Source of the DNA: Bog-756 sp963704615
Lineage (GTDB): Bacteria > Actinomycetota > Acidimicrobiia > Acidimicrobiales > RAAP-2
Direction: 5' to 3'
Assembly (NCBI GenBank): GCA_963704615.1
Contig: OY969923.1
Location: 1,240,001 to 1,304,000, forward strand
DNA: 64,000 nt
Shown: piece by piece, positions 11,142-20,182 of the stretch
Layout: the number at the start of each line of letters is the position of its first letter
How positions within the stretch are numbered: the first letter of the stretch is position 1
Notes under the pieces: generated by a model
Told to the model about the DNA's origin: nothing
Databases searched by the model: none
The model's input: the letters and a program-made list of their open reading frames with translations, nothing else
Position numbers and translations under genes: made by a program

Positions 11142-12083
11142 GTGCTGAGGAATAGTCGGTTCTTCTCGTTATTGCCAGTGATGTTGCTTGCTGGTTTGTA
11201 CCTGGGCTCGGCTGTGCCAGCCTCGGCTGCACCAGCCACGGCAGAGGTGAGGGTGGCCCACTTGTCGCCCGAGACTGGAGGAGCCGATGTGTGGGTTACC
11301 CCGGTCGGAGGCACTCCGGCTGAATTTGCTCACGATGTGACGTACGGCGAAATAACTAGATACGCCACGGTGCCAGCGGGCACCTACGCCGTGACCATGC
11401 ATCCCACCGGGGTCACCACCGGCAAGCCTCTGTTGGAGGGCAACCTGACCCTGGCGCCGGGCGGGGTCTATACGGTAGTTGTGACAGGTCCCACCAATCA
11501 TTTGGTGGACAAGGTCACCGATGATGACTTGGGACCTCCGCCGAGCGGACGGTCCAAGGTGCGTATTATCCAAGCGTCGACTGCTGCTGGCTCTCCCACT
11601 ATTAAGGCGGTCCCACAGCCGACCTTGGCTACCCATCTGGCCTATGCCTCGGTAACTGGTTATGGCGTAGTCCCTCATGGAACCTGGAAGATCCAGATTT
11701 CTACGGAGCCAAAGCTGAATCCAACGGTGAACCTGGCAGCCAACACCGTTTACACTCTGCTTGTTCTGAACGGCCCGAATCACAGTGTCACCGTTCGCAC
11801 CACGGTAGACGCCACCCCGCCCGCGCCCGTGCCCGTCACGCCGGCGCCATCAGCGACAGCTGCGGCAACCGCCACCCTGCCTTTCAGCTCCTCCTATTCG
11901 GTCAAGAGCGGGGACAACTTATGGGACATTTCCGAAGGCGTGCTGACATCTGCATTGGGCCACCCCCCGACCGACCAACAGGTGGCGACTTACTCGACGG
12001 CTCTGATAGCGGCCAATAAGAGCCAGCTGACCAATCCGAACTTGATTTACCCAGGGCAGTCATTGGTTCTTCCACCTACGTAA
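11142..12083 (+). CDS. Secreted DUF4397-LysM protein
   Basis: A 313-residue exported protein. It has a Sec-type signal peptide (residues 1-29, hydrophobic core LLPVMLLAGLYLG, probable cleavage after ASA). A DUF4397 region follows as two related beta-rich halves: EVRVAHLSPETGGADVWV at about 34-51 and KVRIIQASTAAGSP at about 140-153. A Pro/Ala linker comes next, then a C-terminal LysM-like domain (YSVKSGDNLWDIS ... NPNLIYPGQSLVLPP, about 248-312). LysM domains bind peptidoglycan or chitin-type glycans, so the protein is probably anchored in the wall or glycan matrix. The start codon would be GTG at 11142; the ribosome binding site is weak. The next small gene begins 8 bp downstream and is probably cotranscribed. 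Confidence 0.83.
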   Translation: MLRNSRFFSLLPVMLLAGLYLGSAVPASAAPATAEVRVAHLSPETGGADVWVTPVGGTPAEFAHDVTYGEITRYATVPAGTYAVTMHPTGVTTGKPLLEGNLTLAPGGVYTVVVTGPTNHLVDKVTDDDLGPPPSGRSKVRIIQASTAAGSPTIKAVPQPTLATHLAYASVTGYGVVPHGTWKIQISTEPKLNPTVNLAANTVYTLLVLNGPNHSVTVRTTVDATPPAPVPVTPAPSATAAATATLPFSSSYSVKSGDNLWDISEGVLTSALGHPPTDQQVATYSTALIAANKSQLTNPNLIYPGQSLVLPPT

Positions 12084-12091
12084 TAGGGAGC

Positions 12092-12541
12092 ATGTTCAGG
12101 GTGAGGTCTTCTTCTTCCTTGTCTAGACGGTGGAGATATCTGACTAAGGACATAGTTCGGTCTGACCCGTGGAGACATCGGACCAGGGTCATGGTTTGGA
12201 TTGTTTTGCTCGCCGCCATTCTTCTCGAGGGCGTCCTGATAATGCAGCCAGGCGAATCCAGCCAGAACGAGACGGATCCCCATTTGGCAATTCGGGTTGC
12301 GCAAACCACAAGAGCGCCTGTGCCCACCGTGCTCCCTCGGGCAAGTCCTCCCACCACTCTGGTTCCTGCCACTGCGGCTGAACAAGCTGCATTCAGAGCC
12401 GGCCAGCGTTCGTGCCAAACGAGTCCCGCCACCGCCCTCGCTCCGGCGAGCGCCGCTGAACAAGCGGCGTTCAAGGCGGGTCATCAGTGGTGCCTTTCTT
12501 TGACCACGGTCGGTCACCACGGCGCCCACAACACGCGGTAA
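12092..12541 (+). CDS. Small single-pass membrane protein with a duplicated AEQAAF motif, unknown function
   Basis: 149 residues, beginning 8 bp after the LysM gene. A basic N-terminus (about 30 residues) leads into one membrane segment (VWIVLLAAILLEGVLIM, about 35-51). A Ser/Thr/Pro-rich external linker contains two copies of a short unit ending in Cys: AAEQAAFRAGQRSC (about 95-108) and AAEQAAFKAGHQWC (about 122-135). I do not recognise the family. The duplicated motif and the hydrophobic segment argue for a real gene, but the reading frame overlaps alternatives and the GGGAG upstream is very close to the ATG. The two cysteines could form a disulphide outside the membrane. Confidence 0.5.
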   Translation: MFRVRSSSSLSRRWRYLTKDIVRSDPWRHRTRVMVWIVLLAAILLEGVLIMQPGESSQNETDPHLAIRVAQTTRAPVPTVLPRASPPTTLVPATAAEQAAFRAGQRSCQTSPATALAPASAAEQAAFKAGHQWCLSLTTVGHHGAHNTR

Positions 12542-12557
12542 CTAAAGGGAAGCTCAT

Positions 12558-12668
12558 CCACCAGTAGCCCCCGGTGGTCGGGTCGAGAGCGATGCCTACG
12601 ATCCACTGGTTCGAGAGGTGCTCGCCCATCGAACCCAGGAACTCCGCATCGCCCAGGGCTACCGACCC
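12558..12668 (-). pseudogene. Fragment of a secreted 'GGYW / FGDA' repeat protein
   Basis: The minus strand reads ALGDAEFLGSMGEH followed by IVGIALDPTTGGYWW, one unit of the repeats found in many large secreted Acidimicrobiia proteins (pattern GDA-FYGS ... IVGIA-TPDGGGYW). It is isolated, with no start or continuing repeats, so it appears to be a leftover of a deleted gene between the small membrane protein and the beta-propeller gene. Confidence 0.5.
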
Positions 12669-12937
12669 GGAGGGCGAGGAGAGTTGCGCCCAGCAAGGCG
12701 GAGCGCCGCCAAAATGACGTTGTGCATGTTCCGACGGCCCCTTCGTTGGTGAACGGACACCGGCTCCGGATTCGAGCCCTCGTCGCGCCACCCATTTCCG
12801 TCTGTCATCTTCGCCTCGCGCCTTCTCCAGTCTCCGTGATTCCACCGTCACTGTGCGTGAACTGTGACGGACATCCGCCCCTGTCGGGACCGCTCCCCGC
12901 AGCGTTGACCCCCGTTGCCGTCACCAAGTCGCGCCAG

Positions 12938-15586
12938 TCATGTGCCGGTACCGAGGAGCGTCACTACCACCGCCCCCCTCCCGTCGTTGCTGTTGAACAC
13001 GTAGCGGCCCGTCGTGGGACCGAGTGCGGTCGGTTGGAAGGTTACCGTCTGATCGAGGTAGGTCCCCGGGTCGACGGTGGTGCCCTCGGGTACGGGCACC
13101 GGGGCGGTGAAGGAACCGCTGGGAGCGATGGACCGAGTGATCAGCAGGGCCACGGTGCCGCTGTTGCCCACCTCAAAGGTGACCCTCGAGGAGCGTCCGA
13201 GGGGGACGGCGCCGAGGTTGACGGTGGTGGTGCTCACGGCCAGTCGGGCGAAACCAGTGACGGCCGTGCCGGTGACCGGAAGGGCGGCCGAGCCGTGGTC
13301 GGTGACGAGGCGGAGGATGGACGGGTACGAGCCGGCGGTGGCCGGGTCGAACCGCACCGACAGGGTGACCGACTGCTGGGGGGCGAGCACGGTCCCGACG
13401 GCCGGAACTCCGCTCACCATGTAGGGAGCACCGGGCAGGGCGAACGGGGTCAGCATCTCGGGGCGGTCCCACGAGTTGGCGAAGGTGATGCTAAGGGCCT
13501 TGCCACCGGCCCCGGTGTCGACGGTGCCGAAGGCCAGCGGCTGGTCCGACACGATGAGCCCGGGGGCGGTGCCGTAGCCGGCGACCGACACCGTGCGGGT
13601 CCCTTCGGTGGTCGGGATGGCCAGGACGGCCACCACCGGACCGGCTTGGCGGGGGGAGAACGTCACTCGCAGCCTGGTGGTGGACCCGGCAGGCAGGTGG
13701 GTTCTCGCCGCTGGTTGCCGGATGGAGAAGACGTTCCCCGGGAGAGGCGTGCTCTGCACCGGAGGCGGCACCGCCGGCCCAGCGGTGAGGCCGGTCGGAA
13801 GCGTGGTTGAGGTGGTGGTGCCGGCGCTCCCCGCTTCGCTGGGGAGGGGGCCGTCGGCGCTCTCGTAGCCGGCGGCGGTGACCGGACCGGTCAGGGTCAG
13901 ACCCCGGGGGGTCCCTAGCGACACGGTGAGGGTCCGGCTCGACCCCACCGCCACCGAGCCGAAGGCGACCGGGGCGGCCTGGACGGGCGCCGCCGCCGAC
14001 GACCCGAAGGCATAGAGGCGGCCGCTCCGGTTGCCGACATATACCCGGCCGTCCCACGCCGTGGGCACGGTGAACTTGGAGGCGGTGCCGATGGGGGCCG
14101 ACCACAGGAGGGGGAGGGTGCCGCCGCTGGGAATGGCGTTGTAGGCCTGCAGCTCGCCACTCGCCCCTCCGCTGCCGTTGCTGTACACCGCCCAGACGAC
14201 CGCACTCCCGGCCGTTGTCCCGTCACTGGTCACCATGGGCGACCCCGAGGTGTAGCCGAAGTTGCCGACCGTGGCCGCCGATGTCAGTTGGGGGATCCCG
14301 CTGCCGCTGACCCCATAGCTGAGGGCGCGGAGAACGCCGCCCCCGCTCTCCAGGACGTAGACCCAGCCCCCTTGGCCGCCGTAGGCGGCCGGCTGCCCCC
14401 ACACCCCACCGAACGGTCCGAGGGTCTGGAGCACGGCGTCTGAGCCGCCGGGCCCCTGCTGGAATCCCCCCATGTGGTCGGCGTCGATGAGGAAGATGCG
14501 CCCGTCCTTCCCCACCTGGACCAGGAGATGACGATGGGCGAAGGTCCCGAACTCGGGGGTCGGGAGCACGATGGGACCGCCGGCGCCGAGGTCCTCGTCG
14601 TTGGCGTCGAGGTTGGCGGCGTTGCTGGGAGCGAAGAATTGGGTGGGCACGATCTTGCCCTTGGCCTTCACGGCCAGGCTGATGACCGATTCCGACAGGG
14701 TGGCCGGCGGGTGACTTGAGGCCGCTGGCTGGGGCGACACCCCGTTGCCCGAGGTGAGGATGATGGTCCTGGCCTTGTCGGAGACCAGGCCGGCGCCGCT
14801 CTGCCAGATGCCGGCCTGGGAGTTCTGGTCGGTTCCCACCCCCGACTCGTCGCTCCACATGGTGGCGATGGTGTGCGTCTTGGTGCTGACCGCGACCACG
14901 ATGCCCCGGTAGGGGGTGATGTCACAGTCGGAAGCGAAGGCCATGTACACGGAGTTGTCGAGGAGGAGCAGCCCGGTCCGCTGCAGGGCGTAGGCCTGGT
15001 TGAAGGCGACCCCTGGGGTGTTGTACGGCGTCCCGGTGATCTCCACCGGGTACCCGGCCACCTCTTGACCGGTGGAGGAGGAGATGGCCTGTAGGTACCA
15101 CTCGGCGCCGGCCAGTCCGCCACTGCCCGTCTCGAGACGGGTGGTGATGTAGACCGTGCCAGTCGACGGGTCGACCACCGGCGTGGCCGTCGAGCCGATG
15201 TCTGGGGTCAGATCGGAGCAGTTGATGGTCGAGGACAGAAAGGGCGAGCCGAACGAGCGCGTCCATTCGATGGCCCCGGTGGTGGCGTTGATGCCGTAGG
15301 CCATGGCGTTCTCGGTGGTCACGATGACCGTTCCGTTGACCACCAGCGGTTGGGCGTAGATCGATCCCGACAGCTTGGTCGAGAACAGCCGGCCGAAGCT
15401 CGACGACTGCACGTCCGACGGGCTCAGGGCTGGCTCGTTGGGGTCCCAGTTGTCGCGCAAGGTGTTGTAGGCACCCATGTCCACGTTGGGTGGCCCTCCG
15501 GACGTGGCTACGGCCACGCCCGCCGTCAGCGCCGAAACCAGCACAGCGCCCGTCAGCAGCAAGACCCCCGCCCGTCGTCTTCGCAT
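12938..15586 (-). CDS. Secreted PQQ-like beta-propeller protein with C-terminal ASH/HYDIN-type domains
   Basis: An 882-residue exported protein. A signal peptide (residues 1-28, basic MRRRRAG then a hydrophobic core) is followed by a PQQ-like/Kelch-like propeller of about 500 residues with repeated strands such as GSIYAQPLVVNGTVIVTT, STATPVVDPSTGTVYITT and PTAWDGRVYVGNRSGRLYAFG. Three 'choice-of-anchor D' ASH-like beta domains close the protein: VAFGSVAVGSSRTLTVSLG (about 540), LAFGTVDTGAGGKALSITF (about 690) and VNLGAVPLGRSSRVTFEVG (about 790). No catalytic motif is visible. A structural or adhesive surface role is likely. The start ATG 15586 is supported by the signal peptide. It is intact despite damaged neighbours. 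Confidence 0.85.
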   Translation of the reverse strand: MRRRRAGVLLLTGAVLVSALTAGVAVATSGGPPNVDMGAYNTLRDNWDPNEPALSPSDVQSSSFGRLFSTKLSGSIYAQPLVVNGTVIVTTENAMAYGINATTGAIEWTRSFGSPFLSSTINCSDLTPDIGSTATPVVDPSTGTVYITTRLETGSGGLAGAEWYLQAISSSTGQEVAGYPVEITGTPYNTPGVAFNQAYALQRTGLLLLDNSVYMAFASDCDITPYRGIVVAVSTKTHTIATMWSDESGVGTDQNSQAGIWQSGAGLVSDKARTIILTSGNGVSPQPAASSHPPATLSESVISLAVKAKGKIVPTQFFAPSNAANLDANDEDLGAGGPIVLPTPEFGTFAHRHLLVQVGKDGRIFLIDADHMGGFQQGPGGSDAVLQTLGPFGGVWGQPAAYGGQGGWVYVLESGGGVLRALSYGVSGSGIPQLTSAATVGNFGYTSGSPMVTSDGTTAGSAVVWAVYSNGSGGASGELQAYNAIPSGGTLPLLWSAPIGTASKFTVPTAWDGRVYVGNRSGRLYAFGSSAAAPVQAAPVAFGSVAVGSSRTLTVSLGTPRGLTLTGPVTAAGYESADGPLPSEAGSAGTTTSTTLPTGLTAGPAVPPPVQSTPLPGNVFSIRQPAARTHLPAGSTTRLRVTFSPRQAGPVVAVLAIPTTEGTRTVSVAGYGTAPGLIVSDQPLAFGTVDTGAGGKALSITFANSWDRPEMLTPFALPGAPYMVSGVPAVGTVLAPQQSVTLSVRFDPATAGSYPSILRLVTDHGSAALPVTGTAVTGFARLAVSTTTVNLGAVPLGRSSRVTFEVGNSGTVALLITRSIAPSGSFTAPVPVPEGTTVDPGTYLDQTVTFQPTALGPTTGRYVFNSNDGRGAVVVTLLGTGT

Positions 15587-15639
15587 TGGATCTCCCGTTC
15601 CTCTAAGTCGACGTGATGGATACGTCTCTTACGCCGTGG

Positions 15640-16060
15640 TCATCGGTCGGTGCCCCGGTACCACGGGAAAACTCGAGCAGGACCGTGGGCCCCGCGGCCA
15701 CGATGTGGTGACGACCTGGGTCCCGTCCACCGACACGGTGAGCACGCCATCCAGCAGGCTCACGGTGATGGTGTTGCCGTGCCGGCCTGGTAGCCGGGGC
15801 TGGCCTGGATCAGCCGGGCGCTCCCACGACCTTGGACAACCTGTTGAGGTCCACCCGCCGGCAGTGGCCGGGTCGCCGACGACGATGACAGCGGTGGAGG
15901 CGGTGATGGCCACGTTACCCAGCGAGTAGATGTCGGTGTATGAGCCGCCCCGTCGAAAAAGCCGAGCAGCAGGTTGGGGCGCGACGGTGACGGCGGTGTG
16001 ATGACCTGGGTCCCGTCCACGTTCACCTTTCTTCTCGGGTTGCCTCGTGGAGCGAGGCGA
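15640..16060 (-). pseudogene. Remnant of a secreted concanavalin A-like lectin-domain protein
   Basis: Two minus-strand frames together read VDGTQVITPP, NLLLGFFDGAAHT, then YSLGNVAITASTAVIVVG, and downstream GNTITVSLLDGVLTVSVDGTQVVTT. This is the end of one L-type-lectin-like beta-sandwich and part of a second copy, an arrangement common in secreted actinobacterial proteins. The frames are joined by frameshifts and lack a start, so this is a decayed gene or the severed tail of one. About 250 bases on its upstream side (16060-16310) contain nothing I recognise. Confidence 0.55.
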
Positions 16061-16479
16061 TGGTGTCCCTAGCCACGCCTCCTCGTTGACCGCGGGGATG
16101 ACCAGGTCGCAGTCAAACGCGAAAACGATGCTTGTGGTGTAAGACTCCTGGGCAGGGAGTGTTCCCATTGGTTGGACAGCCTCCTCCGACCTGTTCCGCT
16201 GATCCCCCCAAAGCAACAACTCTGTGAATCACTGCATGGGTACCGAATTTCCCGACCGGCGCCGACCGGTTGCTTCTCTGTGAACCCGTATGGATCCGGT
16301 CTGCGAACCTGAATGGATCCGCCGTTACCGCCACGCCTCTTCCAGCCTGATCCCCTGACCTGCGTCTTGCAAGCTCGACCACGGAGGGTGCGCAGTCGGA
16401 CTCCCCAGGCGCTCGGCCGCCTCGGAACGGCGTGGGAGATCACAGAGTGTGCACGGTCGGCTGCACCCCGTGCTTACTG

Positions 16480-16752
16480 GCCGCCAGGTTTTGTCGATCG
16501 ATGCAACGCCTTCTTTCAGGGTGGTTCGACAAGGGTCCCGGTCGTCTTCGCCGAACGATCCAGCCCTTGGCAACGCGGCGCGAACGAGAACTTCAACGAA
16601 CTGGCGCCGCCAGTACTTCCAAAAAGAGACCAACCTCGCTGTTGATGGCGCCCGGCGCGTTGCCGACGTCATGCGCGAGCACAACGAAGGACCTCGAAAA
16701 CTGCTCGACTACGACACGACCACTAGCAACGACCAGCCTCAGGGGTGGTACT
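16480..16752 (+). mobile_element. IS30-family transposase C-terminal remnant
   Basis: In two plus-strand frames the sequence reads SPWQRGANENFNEL (about 16560-16605), then RQYFQKETNLAV (about 16610-16645) and REHNEGPRKLLDY (about 16675-16715). This is the conserved end of IS30 transposases (PWQRGTNENTNGLLRQYFPKGT ... NNRPRK). It is frameshifted and lacks the N-terminal two thirds, so it is inactive. Confidence 0.65.
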
Positions 16753-16876
16753 GAGAGGGGGATCCGGAGGGCGGATCGGAGGTTCGGTCGATCGGCCGGG
16801 GGCCCGATCCCGGGGGCGGTTGGAGCGCAGCACGCTCGGAGGTGATCCAAACGGAGCGGCTACCCTTCGCGCCGGA

Positions 16877-18296
16877 TCACGAAACGGTAGCCGACCCGTC
16901 GACATCGATCTCGCTCGGCCCGGCCAGGCCGCCGCCGAAGACGTATCCGACGGTGATGCTCTGTCCGGGGCCCAGAACGGGCGTGTAGCTCGGCGCCGAC
17001 GCGGTCACTACGCCGTCGGCATCGGAATCGAGGTTGGCGTTCCACATGCTGGAGACGGTGAGCGGATCGGGGAAAGCGAACCGCACCATCCAGGGATCGG
17101 CTGTGGTGCCCACCGGTTGGGTCCCGGTATTGGTCAGGGTCAGCTCAGCCGACGCCACCATTTCCCCACGAATCGCTCACCTGGTAGCTGGCCCGAACGG
17201 TGGCCAGTGAAGCGAGGTGCTGCTGGACTCCGATCCCATACGCATTGGGCGTCCCGGAGTAGCCCTCGATGAGAGCAGGGCCCGAGGCACACGACCAACC
17301 ACCGCCGCTGTCCCACGTCCACCCCAGATAAGAGATCCCGTGGGCGTCGGCCCACGCCATGTAGGAGTCGACGAAGTTCGACGAGCAGTCGGTCTCGCCC
17401 AGTTCACCGGTGACCACCGGGTAGGTGGCGGCGACTGGAGCGATGATCCCGTCCCAGCAGCTCACTGTGTTGCACGCCGATGTGTTGTAGATGTGCACAC
17501 TCGCCACGAGCTGATGGTCGGGGTCGACGGGTGCGTTGGCCAGGAGGCCCGACAGGTCCCCGCCCCAGCCGAGTGGCTCGACCATGATCGGCTGTGACGC
17601 TCCGGTGGATCGGACGGTGTCGACCAGCGACTGAATCCCGACAGCCCGATAGCCGGTCGAGGTCATGCAGCCGTTCAGCCAACAGGACCAGCTGACATCG
17701 TGTGGCTCGTTGAAGAGGTCGAATATCACCCCGTGGTCGGACACGAATGTCGTCGCCACCGACTGCCAGAAGGCGATGGCGTGGAGGTCGGGCATCATCT
17801 CTTGCCCGAGAGCCAGAGCATCTCCCGGGGCGCCCCAGTGCAGATCCAGGACGGCCACCATTCCTGCCTGGTTGAGCTGGTGCACGTAGGATTGGATGGC
17901 TGTTTGGTAGGCACTGCCGCCAAAGGTGGGGGACACGCCGTTGATCCCCAGCCAGCAGTCCTCATTCAATGGCACTCGAACGGCGTTGACGTCCCACGAA
18001 GAAATGGCAGCGATCGACCCGGCATCCGAAGGCCCGTCGAAGATGCCCCAACCCTGAGCGCAGGCATACTCGGTGCCGGAGCGATCCACACCGAGCAGCC
18101 GCAGCGGGTGGCCAGACCCATCGACCAGATGATTCCCCTGGACGGAGACGGACACGCCATCGGCGTCGGCCGATCCCGCAACCGCCGTTGACTCAGTACT
18201 GAGCAAGCAACCGAGGGAGGAGGCCAAGGCGATGGCGACCGCCACGGTCATTCTCGTGCGGGTATTCGGAAACAGGTGCCTTACCAGTTGCTTCAT
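16877..18296 (-). pseudogene. Secreted GH5 endoglucanase with CBM2, frameshift before the CBM
   Basis: The N-terminus carries a signal peptide (MKQLVRHLFP then a hydrophobic core ending near AVAG). The GH5 (beta/alpha)8 catalytic domain follows, with VPLNEDCW, the acid/base Glu in FDLFNEPHDVSW (about residue 195) and the nucleophile Glu in VVTGELGETD (about residue 297). It should hydrolyse beta-1,4-glucan outside the cell. The first frame ends at 17145 just after YQVSDSWGNG. In the next frame (16877-17160) a typical cellulose-binding CBM2 follows (SAELTLTNTG, MWNANLDSD). One indel near 17160 therefore separates enzyme from binding module; the catalytic part is complete and could still be made. 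Start ATG 18296 is chosen because AAGGAG lies 9 bases upstream. It follows the BcsA-like synthase on the same strand. Confidence 0.82.
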
Positions 18297-18511
18297 CGCG
18301 ACCATCTCCTTGGGCGGGCACACCTTTCGGAAAGTTTGTCGATCGGAGACCACCGGGCTCGCCGCAGCACCCTCCTCGAGTATCGGAAGGGGATGGCTCC
18401 AAGTTCAATTATCCCGGGACCACTCACTTCGAGGCCCACAGGAATCAACCGTCTCTCACAACCTACCCGCCGTACCCCCAGGTCGTGTGGTTAACCGATT
18501 CGGAGCTTCCT

Positions 18512-20182
18512 TCATCCAATGACAGAATGGCGCACGGACCCGTTGACGCTGCGCTGGTGTCCGACGGCGGAACTGACGTTGACCAGGAACTCGTCCAGCG
18601 CGACCTCGCCCGGTAGGGCCAGTTCGCCGGGCGGCCAGGAACCACGAACGGCATCGACGGGTGACGGCTGATTTACGACCAGCGCGCTCCAGGTGCCGCT
18701 CAGCAACAAAGCCAACCAGATCGAGGCGAACGCGGCGTTGGTCAGCGACGAGGCCGATGGATTGGTGGCCAGGCCCACCACCACGGTGACCGAGAGCACC
18801 ACCATGGCCACAAGCGCGGGTAGGACCGAGCCCCAGTGCCGGCCACCGACAGCGAGTTTGGGGGTGACGACAAAACCCCCTCGGCGGCGCAGGACTGCTT
18901 GGAAGGTGGCACGGACCTGGACGCCGAAATTGGCTACGGCCAGGCTGTAGGCGCCGAATGTATAGCTACCCTCGGAGGCGACGGCCACGGTGAGCACGCA
19001 CGAGGCGAAATACGGAACGAAGTGGGACAGGAACTGGGACGCCGAGCCCGAGTGGATCGGTCCGACATGGCCGAAGATGCGTATGACAGGAAGGGACATG
19101 TACACCAGGACAGTCCATCCGGATAAGAAGTACATGGATGCCAACAGGTACTGGACCCTTACTCGGAGGGGAAGATTGGATCGGACGATGCGAGGCAGTG
19201 AGGACAGACAACCCTGCGCCCATCGCGCCTGCTGACTGACGTAGGAGCTCATGTCCTCGGGACCCAATCCGTGGGCAAGGACGCTCGGCACGTAGACGCT
19301 CGTCCAGCCCCGCTCGTGCAAGCGAATCGACAGCTCGAAATCCTCGGTGAGCGAGTCTTGAGGGAATCCACTCAGCTCGTCGAGGGCTTGTCGGCGTAGA
19401 ACGAAGTTGGTACCGCAGCAGAACATCGCTCCCTTCGAACTCTTACCCCGGGCGATGACACCGAAGAAGAGATCCTGTTGAGCGGCCGCAGCCGCGGCCA
19501 CCGAGCCCGCATCTCGGTTGATGTAGTACTGAGGGGTCTGGACGAAGGCCACCTGGTCGTCGGTAAAGTGCCCTATCGTCTCGACCAGGAATTCCCTGGC
19601 CGGGATGTGGTCGCAGTCGAACACCGCGACCAATGGGGCGTTGGTCAGACTCAGGGCGTGGTTGAGGTTGCCCGCTTTGGCACCACTGCGATCCTGCCGT
19701 GCGATGTAGCCGATTCCGTGGCGTTCCGCCAGCTCGGCCATCTCCGACCGGTCACCATCATCGAGCAACCACACCGCCACGTCGGCCCCTTTCATCCGAG
19801 TCGCCGCCAGCACGCCGGGCTCGACGACCTCGACGGGCTCGTTGTAGGTCGGGATGAGCACGTCGACGCGCACGGCATCCCCGGACCAGGAAGGGGTCGG
19901 CGTAGCCTTGGGTTCGGCCCGAACAGTCCACCAGAATCCCGCCGCTTGCACGAGATTGAACACCTCGGCCGCGACCAGCATCCCGTAGACCCAGGGCTGT
20001 CCGGCGTGTTCCGGCGACAGGAGCCAGGTGAAGTACCACACCGCCAGCACCACGTTCATGACGATGAGCATCGGGATGAGACCCCGTCGCTCCTTGCCGA
20101 CCCCGGGCGTGGGATCACCACTTCCGGTATGCGAGTTCACCGTGGAACCGCCAGCTTCGGCGGCCGGGATATTGATGGTCAT
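18512..20182 (-). CDS. Cellulose-synthase-like (BcsA-type) GT2 catalytic subunit
   Basis: About 556 residues. Two N-terminal membrane segments precede a GT2 processive domain with all four signatures: LLDDGDR (about residue 141), FDCDH (about 188), TEDFEL (about 281) and QQARWAQG (about 316). Several membrane segments follow. Such enzymes polymerise UDP-sugars, UDP-glucose for cellulose, and translocate the chain. The C-terminal PilZ domain of proteobacterial BcsA is absent, so direct c-di-GMP control through PilZ is not expected. ATG 20182 overlaps the stop of the GT-C gene by four bases (ATGA), indicating translational coupling. The downstream GH5 endoglucanase parallels the synthase-cellulase pairing of bcs and csl loci. 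It is intact. Confidence 0.88.
   Translation of the reverse strand: MTINIPAAEAGGSTVNSHTGSGDPTPGVGKERRGLIPMLIVMNVVLAVWYFTWLLSPEHAGQPWVYGMLVAAEVFNLVQAAGFWWTVRAEPKATPTPSWSGDAVRVDVLIPTYNEPVEVVEPGVLAATRMKGADVAVWLLDDGDRSEMAELAERHGIGYIARQDRSGAKAGNLNHALSLTNAPLVAVFDCDHIPAREFLVETIGHFTDDQVAFVQTPQYYINRDAGSVAAAAAAQQDLFFGVIARGKSSKGAMFCCGTNFVLRRQALDELSGFPQDSLTEDFELSIRLHERGWTSVYVPSVLAHGLGPEDMSSYVSQQARWAQGCLSSLPRIVRSNLPLRVRVQYLLASMYFLSGWTVLVYMSLPVIRIFGHVGPIHSGSASQFLSHFVPYFASCVLTVAVASEGSYTFGAYSLAVANFGVQVRATFQAVLRRRGGFVVTPKLAVGGRHWGSVLPALVAMVVLSVTVVVGLATNPSASSLTNAAFASIWLALLLSGTWSALVVNQPSPVDAVRGSWPPGELALPGEVALDEFLVNVSSAVGHQRSVNGSVRHSVIG

Noticed and set aside
12722..13810. Plus-strand 362-codon frame rich in Gly/Arg/His
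   Set aside because: Antisense to the ASH domains of the secreted propeller protein.
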